A DNA stretch of 54,628 bases from Thiococcus pfennigii (lineage in GTDB: Bacteria > Pseudomonadota > Gammaproteobacteria > Chromatiales > Chromatiaceae), in assembly GCF_016583835.1 (NCBI RefSeq), contig NZ_NRRW01000025.1, positions 1 through 54,628 of the forward strand, written 5' to 3'. A program made the translations under genes and the position numbers. Each line of letters starts with the position of its first letter. Position 1 is the stretch's first letter. Of this stretch, positions 17,049-25,888 are shown piece after piece. The notes under the pieces were generated by a model that saw only the letters and a program-made list of their open reading frames with translations, was not told where the DNA came from and searched no databases.

Positions 17049-18884
17049 ATGCGTCAAACCCTGCTCGTCGGCGCCTTGCTGTTGCCGACCGTCCCTGCAT
17101 TGGCCGTCGTCGTCGACGACACCGAGGTCGATCCGGTCATCGTCACCGCGACCCGCACCGCCCAGACCGCCGATGCGACGCTCGCCTCGGTCAGCGTCAT
17201 CACCCGCGAGGACATCGAACGGCGGCAGGCCCGTTCGATCCCCGATGCCCTGCGCGGCATCCCGGGGCTTGCGATCACGAACACGGGGGGTGCGGGCAAG
17301 ACGACCTCCTTCTTTCTGCGCGGCACCGAGTCCGATCACGTCCTGGTCCTCATCGACGGCGTCAAGGTCGGCTCGGCGACGCTCGGCACGACGGCCTTTC
17401 AGAACCTGCCGATCGAGGCCGTCGAGCGCATCGAGGTCGTGCGCGGACCGCGCTCGAGCCTCTACGGTTCGGAGGCGATCGGCGGCGTGATCCAGATCTT
17501 CACCCGTCAGGGCGGCGGCGAACCGCGTCCGCGCTTCACGGTCGAGGCCGGCAGCTACGGCACGGCCAAGGTCTCGGGCGGCCTCTCGGCCGGCGGCGAG
17601 CGGGGCTGGATCGATGTCGGCGCCAGCTACGAGGACACGGATGGTTTCAATGCCTGCGATGGCCAAGCCGTCCCCGGGGCCGGTTGCTTCGTCGATGAGC
17701 CGGATGATGACGGCTTCACGAGCCGATCGGCGAGCGCGCGGATGGGCTATCGGTTCACCGATTGGATCGAGGCCGAGGCGCACTGGTTGCGCTCGGACGG
17801 CGAGAACGACTATGACGGCTCGCCCTTTGGCGGGAACGAGTCGAAGGACCGCCAGCAGGTGCTCGGCGGGCGGCTGCGCCTCACGCCGGTCGGTGTCTGG
17901 ACGAGCACCCTCACGGCCGGGCGGGCCTGGGACGAGTCGCGGATCTACTACGAAGGTGCCTTCGTCAACAGCATCGAGACCGAGCGGGACAGCCTGTCGT
18001 GGCAGAACGACGTCATGCTGGGAGCCGATCACCTCGTCACCCTCGGTGTCGACTACCAGAGAGACCAGGTCGATGGCACGACTGCCTATGCCGAGGACGA
18101 GCGCGACAATATCGGTATCTTCGGTCAGTACCTGGGCGGCTTCGGGAGACATGACCTCGAGCTCAGCCTGCGCCACGACGACAACGAGCAGTTCGGCGAA
18201 TATACGACCGGTTCCGCTGCTTGGGGCTACAGCTTCTCCAATGATATGCGGCTGACGGCCTCCTATGGCACGGCCTTCAAGGCGCCGTCGTTCAACGAGC
18301 TCTACTACCCTGGCTTCGGCAATCCGGACCTGGATCCGGAGGAGTCACGAAGCCTCGAGGTCGGCCTCGGCGGGAGGCTCTCGGTTGCGCGCTGGTCGCT
18401 CAATCTCTACCAGACCGACATCGACGACCTGATCGCCTACGACGCGGCCCTGTGGGCGCCGAACAACATCGACTCGGCGCGCATCCGCGGCCTCGAGGCG
18501 GTCGTCGCGACCGAACTGCGCGACTGGGCGGTCGACGCGAACCTGACCCTGCTCGATGCGGAGAATCGCTCGGGCGGGCCGAACGCGGGCAACCGCCTGC
18601 CGCGTCGCCCGGAGCAGACCTTCACGCTCGATGTGGACCGCGCGTTCGGGCGGATCGGCGTCGGCGGGACCCTGTTCGTCGCCGGGCGCAGCTTCGATGA
18701 CGCCGCCAACGCCGTACGCCTCGATGGCTACACGCTCGTCGACCTGCGCGCCGAATATGCGTTCAGCCCGGACCTGCGCGTGCAGGGGCGGGTCGAGAAC
18801 CTGTTCGACGAGGACTACCAGACGGCCGATTGGTACAACCAGCCCGGCCGGGCCTTCTACGTGACCCTGCGCTACGCCCTCTGA
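17049..18884 (+). CDS. btuB: TonB-dependent cobalamin receptor
   Basis: This 611-aa outer-membrane protein has a signal peptide (residues 1-19), a TonB box DPVIVTATR (28-36), a plug domain (about 45-160, with VLVLIDGVKVG and VERIEVVRGPRSSLYGSEAIGG) and a 22-strand barrel. It ends in an aromatic-rich strand finishing with Leu. AGAGGAG precedes the ATG. The cobalamin riboswitch immediately upstream supports vitamin B12 as substrate. It lacks neighbouring btuFCD genes in this window. Confidence 0.94.
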   Translation: MRQTLLVGALLLPTVPALAVVVDDTEVDPVIVTATRTAQTADATLASVSVITREDIERRQARSIPDALRGIPGLAITNTGGAGKTTSFFLRGTESDHVLVLIDGVKVGSATLGTTAFQNLPIEAVERIEVVRGPRSSLYGSEAIGGVIQIFTRQGGGEPRPRFTVEAGSYGTAKVSGGLSAGGERGWIDVGASYEDTDGFNACDGQAVPGAGCFVDEPDDDGFTSRSASARMGYRFTDWIEAEAHWLRSDGENDYDGSPFGGNESKDRQQVLGGRLRLTPVGVWTSTLTAGRAWDESRIYYEGAFVNSIETERDSLSWQNDVMLGADHLVTLGVDYQRDQVDGTTAYAEDERDNIGIFGQYLGGFGRHDLELSLRHDDNEQFGEYTTGSAAWGYSFSNDMRLTASYGTAFKAPSFNELYYPGFGNPDLDPEESRSLEVGLGGRLSVARWSLNLYQTDIDDLIAYDAALWAPNNIDSARIRGLEAVVATELRDWAVDANLTLLDAENRSGGPNAGNRLPRRPEQTFTLDVDRAFGRIGVGGTLFVAGRSFDDAANAVRLDGYTLVDLRAEYAFSPDLRVQGRVENLFDEDYQTADWYNQPGRAFYVTLRYAL

Positions 18885-18892
18885 GCCGGCAT

Positions 18893-18924
18893 CCACCCGC
18901 TGCGGCCGTGGCCGCAGCGGGTGG
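18893..18924. terminator. bidirectional hairpin between convergent btuB and lipoprotein gene
   Basis: A perfect 15-bp stem, CCACCCGCTGCGGCC with GGCCGCAGCGGGTGG, closes on two bases. There is no T-run on either side. The position between convergent stop codons fits a transcription-ending or mRNA-protecting structure. Confidence 0.6.
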
Positions 18925-18934
18925 CGCGTCGTCG

Positions 18935-19573
18935 TCAGGATTCCTCTTTCCTCTCGCGCATCAGCAGCACCGAGGAGCCCTTCTCGATCGCGTGGTCGAT
19001 TGCCACCTCGGAGAGGCGCAGGACGATCGCGCCGGCCTTGGGGATCTGGGTGTCGCCGAAGAGGAAGGGCTCGCCGTCGACATAGACCGAAAAGACCTGG
19101 ATCGGGATCGCGTTGCCGTGGTCATTGTCGATCCGGATCCGCACGTCGAGCGGTAGGGTCCCGGCCCGCAGCGCCCGCCCGGCGGGCGTCGTCAGGCGCT
19201 CCTTGAGCGCTGGCGGGATCGTGAGGACGAGGAAGGCATCCTCGGTCGAGACGAGATTGATGTGCTCCTCGGAGGCCAATCGGCCGTCGAGCTCCTTGTC
19301 GAGGGCGATCGGGATGCGGAAGTGGGCGACGTCGCGTCCCTCATCCGAGGCGCAGCCCAGGTACTCGGCGTCGGCGAAGATCGCCGAGACCTCGGCGCTG
19401 CGGGCGGCCGCCGCACCCTCGCAGTCGGTGACCTCGGTGTGGAGATCGGCCGAGATCATCCTGGTCTTGCTGTAGAAGAGATCGAGGACGGTGACCTCGG
19501 TCTCGACGGTCGCCTTGCATCCGGACAGGGTCGCGGCCGTCAACAACAGCGACAGGCCGATGGCGTTCTTCAT
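18935..19573 (-). CDS. predicted lipoprotein of unknown function
   Basis: This 212-aa protein has a lipoprotein signal peptide with lipobox LSGC, so Cys19 would be lipidated. The rest is soluble, acidic and beta-rich. Segments include VTVLDLFYSKTRMISADLHT, a two-Cys pair (about residues 50 and 74) and VFSVYVDGEPFLFGDTQIPKAG. I do not recognise the family. GGAGAAC lies before the ATG. It is the last gene of a minus-strand run but is 92 bases from the VTT gene, so membership in that group is uncertain. Confidence 0.75.
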   Translation of the reverse strand: MKNAIGLSLLLTAATLSGCKATVETEVTVLDLFYSKTRMISADLHTEVTDCEGAAAARSAEVSAIFADAEYLGCASDEGRDVAHFRIPIALDKELDGRLASEEHINLVSTEDAFLVLTIPPALKERLTTPAGRALRAGTLPLDVRIRIDNDHGNAIPIQVFSVYVDGEPFLFGDTQIPKAGAIVLRLSEVAIDHAIEKGSSVLLMRERKEES

Positions 19574-19665
19574 GCGGTTCTCCAGTGGTTATCGAGTCGC
19601 TCCATGGTCGGCGTTCGCCGGCCCGCGGCGCGCGAAAATGGTATCACCGCCACCCGGAGCGGCGT

Positions 19666-20385
19666 TCAGAGGGCCTCGCGCAGCGCGCGCGAGACGAGCC
19701 GGGCGATCGCCGCGAGGATGGCGATGGCCACGAGCGCCGAGACCAGCCACCACCAGCCGCCGTCGTCGGTCGTCGCCCCCTCGACGGACCAGGCGCCGAG
19801 CGCCGTATAGAGCCAGAGGGTCGGCGCCCGTCCGAGGCCGATCGCCGGCAGCGCGTGGCGCGCCTTGATCCCGAGCGACGGATAGAGCCAGTTGAAGACC
19901 CCGTTCGGCGACATCGGATGCAGCTGGGTGAGGAAGACCAGCCAGCCGCCGCGCCGCGCGAGCGCCGCGAGGACGCGCTCGGCGTCGGCGTGCAGCCGGG
20001 TGAAGCGGGCGCGGATCGGCGCGGCCCACCAGCGGCTGAGCACCCAGACCGTGGCCACGGCCAGCATGTAGCCGAGCCAGATCCCGAGGAAGCCGGCCCA
20101 CAGCCCGAGGGTGGCGCCCGAGGCGGCGATGACGAGCGGCGTCGGCAGGGCCGCGACCGTGAGCAGATAGAAGACCGCAATGAGCGCGACCGGTGCCCAG
20201 AGGCCGAGGTCGTCGGCGTGCAGGCGCCAGGCGGCGAGCCAGTCGGCGACCGGCAGGCGCGTGGCCAGGACCAGGGCCAGGACGACGCCGGTCGCGACGA
20301 GCACGGCGGCGAGCCCTCGGCGGTGCCGGTGCGCGGGCGGCGTGGTCCCCGAGCGCGCTGGCGGGAGCTCGTTGGCCGGCATCAT
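19666..20385 (-). CDS. VTT-domain (TVP38/DedA-like) membrane protein
   Basis: This 239-aa protein has a basic N-terminus and about five to six membrane segments. The VTT core is FYLLTVAALPTPLVIAASGA with the following Gly-rich helices GLWAGFLGIWLGYML. VTT proteins include phospholipid scramblases and DedA-type transporters; DedA relatives can recycle undecaprenyl phosphate. It lies 22 bases after the deacetylase gene. Given neighbouring glycosyltransferase and sulfotransferase genes, a role in lipid-carrier or lipid translocation is plausible inference. Confidence 0.82.
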   Translation of the reverse strand: MMPANELPPARSGTTPPAHRHRRGLAAVLVATGVVLALVLATRLPVADWLAAWRLHADDLGLWAPVALIAVFYLLTVAALPTPLVIAASGATLGLWAGFLGIWLGYMLAVATVWVLSRWWAAPIRARFTRLHADAERVLAALARRGGWLVFLTQLHPMSPNGVFNWLYPSLGIKARHALPAIGLGRAPTLWLYTALGAWSVEGATTDDGGWWWLVSALVAIAILAAIARLVSRALREAL

Positions 20386-20407
20386 CGGCGTGCGCGTGCG
20401 GGCGGGG

Positions 20408-21121
20408 TCAGGCGGGCGCCGCGTGGGGCTCGGGCCAGCCCGTCGGCGTATAGCGGTGCAGGTCGCGGGCGAGGTCGTCGGCGAGCCGCAGGCCGAGGTC
20501 GAACGGGTGGATCGCGATGCGGATCGGGCGGCGGCCGGCGAGGGCGCGGCTGGCGCCGTTGGAAAACCTCAGGAAGGCCGCGCGCAGCCCCGTGTCGGCC
20601 TCGTAGCCGAGGAGCGGCAGGCGCCGCAGGCGCCCCTCATCTGTGTCGTAGACGCCGCTGAGGACCTCGTAGTAGCGAAACGGCAGGGCGGCGAGGCGCG
20701 CCCGAGCGATTCGCCCCATGGCCCAGGCGGGCGGGACGTAGAGGGTCGGGGCGGCGAACCCCTGATCGGCGAACCAGTCGAAGCAGCGGCCGATCAGGTC
20801 GACGATGCCGTCCTCGTCGAGGGCCAGGTGCTCGGCGACGTTGCGCGAGATGAGCCGGCTGTGGAGCCAGTGGGCAGCGCCGCCGAGGCGGGCGATGCGA
20901 TGGTGCCAGCCATGTCCGGCGAGGGGGTGGCCGGCGCGGGCCAGCGCCTTCAGGGTCGCGAGCTGCTCCGGCGACCAGGCGCCGCCCGGCACGACCAGCA
21001 GGGTCGCCGGCGGGCAGCCATGGCGCTCGAGGAAGGCGAGGATCTCCAGCACCGCCGGCAGGGTCTCGGGCATCAGGTCGTGCACCGAGACGAGGGCGCG
21101 GGTAGGCATCCCCTCAGCCAT
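20408..21121 (-). CDS. polysaccharide deacetylase-like protein
   Basis: This 237-aa protein resembles the DUF2334/NodB-like deacetylase fold. It has an N-terminal VSVHDLMPETL (catalytic-type Asp), a middle AGHGWHHR (metal-binding HxxxH type), YVPPAWAMG and a late IRIAIHPFDL with the last His. Such enzymes remove N- or O-acetyl groups from glycans or glycolipids. Its ATG overlaps the upstream glycosyltransferase stop by eight bases, so the two are coupled. An alternative ATG lies four codons later. Confidence 0.8.
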   Translation of the reverse strand: MAEGMPTRALVSVHDLMPETLPAVLEILAFLERHGCPPATLLVVPGGAWSPEQLATLKALARAGHPLAGHGWHHRIARLGGAAHWLHSRLISRNVAEHLALDEDGIVDLIGRCFDWFADQGFAAPTLYVPPAWAMGRIARARLAALPFRYYEVLSGVYDTDEGRLRRLPLLGYEADTGLRAAFLRFSNGASRALAGRRPIRIAIHPFDLGLRLADDLARDLHRYTPTGWPEPHAAPA

Positions 21122-22286
21122 GGGCCGTCAGGGCCTGGCCGCGTGTCAGCACCTCGAGCCAGTGGGCCAGGTTGCGCTCGTTCATCTCGCGGGCCGCGGT
21201 CCGGGCGATCTGGGCCTTGCGCTCGCGAAGGGCGCGGTCGAGGCCGCCGATGCGCATCAGCACATCGGCCAGGGTCTCCCCGTCGCGCACCCGGAAGAGG
21301 CCGCGGTTGAGCGGTTCCCAGCTCGTGATGCCGCAGTGGGCCGAGACGACGACGAGCCGTCCGCGGGCCATCGCCTCCAGGGCGATCGTGCCGAACGACT
21401 CGACCTTCGACGGCAGGGCCAGGCAGTCGACGCCGTCGATCAGCGACAACATCTGGCGTCGCTTGACCCAGCCGACGTAGCGGAGGTTCGGCAGGTCCGC
21501 GGCCTGGGCGAGGACCCAGTCGCGCAGCGGACCGTCGCCGGCGATCTGGAATTCGATCTGCGGCAGGCGTCGTGCGGCCTCGACGATCGCGTCCAGATTC
21601 TTCTCCGGCGCGAGGCGCCCGGCGAACAGGACCTTGCGGACCTCGGGGTTGAGCGGCGGGGCCGTGTCGGCGAGGAAGCGCCGCGGGATCGAGGTGCCCA
21701 TCACGTCGAGATTGACGGCGCCGATCGAGCGGGCGATCTCGACCATCTCCTGGGTATTGGCGAGCACCAGTTGGCTGTTGGCGAACAGCAGCCGGTTCGA
21801 GAAGGTCAGGCAGGCCTGGGCGATCCGCGCCCGCACCCGCCAGCCCGGGAAGAGGTCGGTGAGACGCTCGAAATGGGTATGGAAGCCGACGATCAGGGCC
21901 GTGCGCTTGCGTCCGGCGAAGTGCATGCCGAGCAGGCCATAGGGGCCAGGGGTCGGCACGACGATCGCGTGTGGCGCCAGCCGGCGGAGCCGCCGGCCGA
22001 CGAGCGAGAGGGGCGGCACCAGGATCTTCTGGGTCGGATCGCCCGGTAGCGGCAGGGTGAGTCCCCCGTACCAGCGCCCGGCGCGGAAGCGTGGCGCCAC
22101 CAGCTCCACCTGGGCACCGGCGGCCCGCAGGTGTTCGGCCAGGTCGCGGTAGTAGGCGCCGACGCCGTTGCGCTCGGGTGCCGCGTCCGAGACGATCGCG
22201 ACACGCAGCCCGGCGGCGTCGAGGCCCCTGATGGCGGGTGCCTCGTCGGCGTCGGCCGAGGGCTCCAGCGTGGACAGGTTCAACAT
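21114..22286 (-). CDS. GT4-family glycosyltransferase
   Basis: This 390-aa GT-B enzyme has an N-terminal NGVGAYYRDLAEHL acceptor-side motif, FHTHFERL near residue 140, FAGRLAPEKNLDAIVEAARR near 220-240 and the nucleotide-sugar EX7E motif in VESFGTIALEA. It resembles the MgtA/alpha-mannosyl or diacylglycerol glycosyltransferase group, so a lipid acceptor is plausible. The start lies four bases from the sulfotransferase stop. A second, related GT4 gene is at 34.6-35.8 kb. Confidence 0.87.
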   Translation of the reverse strand: MLNLSTLEPSADADEAPAIRGLDAAGLRVAIVSDAAPERNGVGAYYRDLAEHLRAAGAQVELVAPRFRAGRWYGGLTLPLPGDPTQKILVPPLSLVGRRLRRLAPHAIVVPTPGPYGLLGMHFAGRKRTALIVGFHTHFERLTDLFPGWRVRARIAQACLTFSNRLLFANSQLVLANTQEMVEIARSIGAVNLDVMGTSIPRRFLADTAPPLNPEVRKVLFAGRLAPEKNLDAIVEAARRLPQIEFQIAGDGPLRDWVLAQAADLPNLRYVGWVKRRQMLSLIDGVDCLALPSKVESFGTIALEAMARGRLVVVSAHCGITSWEPLNRGLFRVRDGETLADVLMRIGGLDRALRERKAQIARTAAREMNERNLAHWLEVLTRGQALTAHG

Positions 22287-22290
22287 GGGA

Positions 22291-23547
22291 TCAGGTACCC
22301 CCGCTCGTTTGCAGGCTCGGTTGGGGCCGCGGTGCACTGGGTCGGCTCGGCGGTGCGAACCGCTCGGCGGCCTCGTCGCGGCCGAGCCCGAAACGCTCGT
22401 AGAGGCCGTCGAAGCGCGTCGCGAGTAGCTCCGTGATTCGCGCCGTCGCGGCGTCCGTGAGGCCATCGGCGTGACGATGACGGCTGCGGTAGCGGTTCGC
22501 CCGCTCCTGGGCGAGCGCCAGGCGCTCCCGGAACGCGGGGCCGAGGGGCAGGTCGAAGCGCCGATAGGCGTCCTCGACCGTCGCCGTCAGCCCGGCCCCG
22601 AGGGCGCGCATCTCGATCCAGATGCGTCGCTCGGCCGGCAACCGGGCGAGGACCGCGTGGAGGTTCTCGTAGTAGAAGGCGAGCTGCGCGAGGAGTCGCG
22701 CCTCGAAGCCCGGGACCAGGGCCTCGACCTCGAAGAGGTCGAGCCCCGAACGCAGCGAACTGAGCTGCGATGGCAGGGTCTCGGCCGGCGGGCGTAGGCA
22801 GGCGATGAAGCGGGCGTCCGGGAAGCGCTCGGCCAGGCTGCCGGCGAGCGGGGCGAAGGCGGCGTTCTTCGATAGGAGCCGTCTGTCGGGGCCGTGTACG
22901 TAGAGGTGGCGTTTGAGGCAGCCCTCGTAGAAGTCGAGCAGTCGCTCGCGCTCGCCGGCCGGCATGTCGCGGTCGAAGGCGCCCATGCGCCACAGGAGTC
23001 CGAGCTGCGGGAACGGCAGCACGAGGATGAAGCAGGCGAGGACCGGGGTCAGCGCGAAGTAGTCCTCCTCCGGGTCGCCGAGGCGCATCGGGTGGATCGC
23101 CTCGAGCTCGCCGAAGGCGTGGGTCTCGAGCCAGCCGATGAGGCGCGCCGCCGGGGCGCCGACGAGGCGGTCGAGGCGCGCCAGCGCGAGCCAGAAGCGC
23201 CGCTCGGTCACCGATGGGGCGAACAGGCACTCCCAGGTCGAGAAGGTCGTGAATTGCGGATCCTCGGCCAGGACGCGGTGCAGGTGGGTGGTGCCGCTGC
23301 GCGGTACGCCGAGGATGAAGAGGGGCGCGCGCACCTGGACCCGGCGGTAGCCGCGAAAGAAGACCTCGTCGAGGGCGAAGCCGACCCAGTGGATGGCCTG
23401 GACCAGCAGGAACAGGGGCAAGAAGCCGATCATCACCAGGGTGCGCCGCCACGACCAAGGACCGGAGGCGGTGCCGCGCCGCGGTACGAGGCTCGTGACG
23501 AGGAGCGACAGCACGCGGGCAGTCGTTGCGAGAAACAGTTGCAGCAT
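22291..23547 (-). CDS. PAPS-dependent sulfotransferase family protein
   Basis: This 418-aa protein has two hydrophobic N-terminal segments (about residues 5-22 and 36-58), so it is probably membrane-bound. The sulfotransferase 5'-PSB loop is VPRSGTTHLH at 81-90 (PRSGTT 82-87), and the 3'-PB-like part contains RFIACLRPP. The Sulfotransfer_3 fold would transfer sulfate from PAPS to a hydroxyl, here perhaps a lipid or glycan. The ATG at 23547 begins where homology-like sequence begins. The frame upstream is Arg/Ser-rich and unlikely coding. It is tightly followed by the GT4 gene. Confidence 0.85.
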   Translation of the reverse strand: MLQLFLATTARVLSLLVTSLVPRRGTASGPWSWRRTLVMIGFLPLFLLVQAIHWVGFALDEVFFRGYRRVQVRAPLFILGVPRSGTTHLHRVLAEDPQFTTFSTWECLFAPSVTERRFWLALARLDRLVGAPAARLIGWLETHAFGELEAIHPMRLGDPEEDYFALTPVLACFILVLPFPQLGLLWRMGAFDRDMPAGERERLLDFYEGCLKRHLYVHGPDRRLLSKNAAFAPLAGSLAERFPDARFIACLRPPAETLPSQLSSLRSGLDLFEVEALVPGFEARLLAQLAFYYENLHAVLARLPAERRIWIEMRALGAGLTATVEDAYRRFDLPLGPAFRERLALAQERANRYRSRHRHADGLTDAATARITELLATRFDGLYERFGLGRDEAAERFAPPSRPSAPRPQPSLQTSGGT

Positions 23548-24025
23548 GGAGCGATCCGGGCCTGATGCGGATGGGGGACGCGTGTCGTCCGAGTCCTCTC
23601 TGGCGAAGAGCCGATCTATCGACCGTCCTGGCAAGAAACCGACCGAAGCGGCAGGGGCGGTCTTCCGCTTCCTCCGAGCTTCGAATGCCCGGTCGCATGC
23701 AGATGAAGGGGCATCCTCTGCCTCCCCCGGGGGCGCGGAATCGATCGACGCGTCCCTCGATGCCGCCTCGCGCGCGCCCAGGCCGAACGTCGAACCCGCG
23801 CGCCGTCGGCACCACAGGTCCCATGCCGCCTGGGGGCGTCGGCGCAACGCGACTCCTGTCGCCCTGCGGAACTTCTTGCGGGCTTAACGCGACAAGATTA
23901 CACCCGCAGCGGTTCCGATCGCAAGGCGACGGGCCGCCGCCGGCGGGCCGTCGGCGATGAGAAGTCCTTGAGCGGGTTGGGCTTCTGCGTGGCGCTGCGC
24001 TGCCCTCGCCAGTCGCTCGAACCGC
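23548..24025. other. intergenic region between the radical SAM pair and the sulfotransferase operon
   Basis: This 478-base stretch holds no gene I can support. It probably contains the promoter of the sulfotransferase-GT4-deacetylase-VTT run. Several G/C palindromes occur but no clear terminator with a T-run. Confidence 0.45.
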
Positions 24026-25837
24026 TCAGGCGGCTGGGCGGGTGTGGGTCCGGCGCAGCTTGGCCTGCGCGGCGGCCCGTGCGGCGGCCTTCGCCACGGC
24101 ATCCATGCCGCCCCGCGTGGTCTGGTAGAGGCCCAGGTTCTCGTAGTCGGTCTCGGTTGCCGGCGTGATGGCCGCGTCCCGGTATTCGAGTCGCTCGGGA
24201 TCGGCGGCGATGGCCTGGTCGATCGCCCGGAGCCGGCGCACGACGCGCCAGAAAGTGAAGATGTCGCGGATCTCGCGGTAGACGTAGCGCGGGTAGAAGA
24301 TCAGCGGGTTTTCGCGCGGTAGGCCGGGGCGGCGCTGGGTGCGCGCCGGCAGTCGCAGCAGACCGCCCTCGACCGGGTGGATGCCGAGGTTGACCGGGAA
24401 GTGGTGGTACCAGCCGACGTACATGCGCGTCTTGAGGATGTCGCCGCCGAGTGCGTGGGCGCGCTTGAGGATGGTCGTCATGTGATCCCACGAGTAGTAG
24501 CTGTGCCACATGTGCAGATACGCCTCGTCCCAGTCCTCGTCGGACATGACCGGGTGGTGGGTCACGCGGTAGTTGGTGTTGTAGCGATTGAAGTCCGGAT
24601 CCAGCCACTCGCCGGACGTGTAGAGGCGGGCGTGATCGGCCGAACCCGGCAGCGGGGTCAGCTGGGTGAAGTAGATGTGGTCGACCGGGAGTTCGCGTTT
24701 GATGATCTCCACATCGCGCTTCAGGGACTCCTTGGTGTCGAACGGGAAGCCGACGATGTAGCCGGCCGAGATCGCCACCGGGTACTTTTTCCACTCCAGC
24801 AGCATCTCGCGATAGTCGGTGATGCGGTTCTGGGCCTTGCCGGCGGCCTTGAGATTGTCCGGATTGATGTTCTCCAGCCCGACGAAGACGATCTTGGTGC
24901 CGGCCTCGACGGCCTTGGGGATGAAGTTCGGCACCTGGTGGCAGCGCGTGTCGACCTGGATCGAGAGCTCCAGCTTGATGCCCATCCGTTGCTGTAGTTC
25001 GATCAGTCCGTCGAGGAGTTCGGGCCAGTTCTTGTTGCGCGCCAGGTTGTCGTCGGTGACGAAGAACTGGCGGATGCCTTGGTCGTTGTTCTCACGGATG
25101 ATCTTCTCCAGATCCTCCTTCGTGCGGAAGCGGCTCTTGCGGCCGTGCACGTTGATGATGGTGCAGAAGGAGCACTGGTAGGGGCAGCCGCGACCGACGT
25201 CGAAGCTCGAGATCCAACCGATCGTGCGCCGGATGTCTTCCTCGGCGAGGATCGGGATCGGTGCCCCGGCGATCTCGGGCAGGTTCTCCAGGTAGTTGTA
25301 CATCGGCTGGAGGGGGCCGGCGTAGGCGTCCTTCAGCACCTGATCGAGCCGTCCCTCCTCGGCCTCGCCGAGGAAGAAGCCGATGCCCTGCTCGATGGCC
25401 GCCTGCATATCGGGGGTCGGCTCCTTGAGCGTGGCCATGATCCCGGAGACGTGGAAGCCGCCGATGCAGACCGGCACCCCGGCCGCGACGAAGGGTTGGG
25501 CCAGGTCGAGCGAGCGGGGGAATTGATTCGACTGCACGCCGACCATCGCGATCAGACCCTTGCCGCCGTCGCGGCGGATCATGCCGATCAGCTGGCGCGC
25601 CTTGACGATATGGTTGGTCTCGTCGATCGCGGTGATACGGATGTCGACGTTCGGCCCCAGCACCTGGCGGTCGCGGCAGTCGCGCCCGAGCCCGTTCAGC
25701 GTCGCGAGCGAGTTGGCCGGCATGCACGAGCGCCACCACTGCAGCGGATAGCCCTCCTCGTCGTAGCGCGCCGGGACGATCAAGATCAGGTGGAAGATCT
25801 CGCGGCCTGGCTCGCTGGTCGTCGTCTTGCGCATCAT
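24026..25837 (-). CDS. radical SAM protein with N-terminal B12-binding-like domain (copy 1)
   Basis: This 603-aa protein has a Rossmann-like N-terminal domain (residues ~15-170), positioned like the cobalamin-binding domain of COG1032 radical SAM enzymes but without a DxHxxG haem-like His motif. The radical SAM core has Cys218-x3-Cys222-x2-Cys225 binding a [4Fe-4S] cluster. Further core motifs are FFVTDDNLARNKNW and FVGLENINPDNL. The C-terminal ~150 residues are His/Tyr/Trp-rich (SYYSWDHMT, GWYHHFPVNLGIHP). Length is similar to BchE/HpnR-type enzymes, but I cannot assign a reaction. The neighbouring paralogue aligns without gaps at about 70% identity over the first 225 residues. No Shine-Dalgarno sequence is seen. 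Confidence 0.88.
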   Translation of the reverse strand: MMRKTTTSEPGREIFHLILIVPARYDEEGYPLQWWRSCMPANSLATLNGLGRDCRDRQVLGPNVDIRITAIDETNHIVKARQLIGMIRRDGGKGLIAMVGVQSNQFPRSLDLAQPFVAAGVPVCIGGFHVSGIMATLKEPTPDMQAAIEQGIGFFLGEAEEGRLDQVLKDAYAGPLQPMYNYLENLPEIAGAPIPILAEEDIRRTIGWISSFDVGRGCPYQCSFCTIINVHGRKSRFRTKEDLEKIIRENNDQGIRQFFVTDDNLARNKNWPELLDGLIELQQRMGIKLELSIQVDTRCHQVPNFIPKAVEAGTKIVFVGLENINPDNLKAAGKAQNRITDYREMLLEWKKYPVAISAGYIVGFPFDTKESLKRDVEIIKRELPVDHIYFTQLTPLPGSADHARLYTSGEWLDPDFNRYNTNYRVTHHPVMSDEDWDEAYLHMWHSYYSWDHMTTILKRAHALGGDILKTRMYVGWYHHFPVNLGIHPVEGGLLRLPARTQRRPGLPRENPLIFYPRYVYREIRDIFTFWRVVRRLRAIDQAIAADPERLEYRDAAITPATETDYENLGLYQTTRGGMDAVAKAAARAAAQAKLRRTHTRPAA

Positions 25838-25888
25838 GGTCGTTGCCGAGTCTGAATTTGGATGAGGGGCGGTGGCGTCGGCCCAGGA

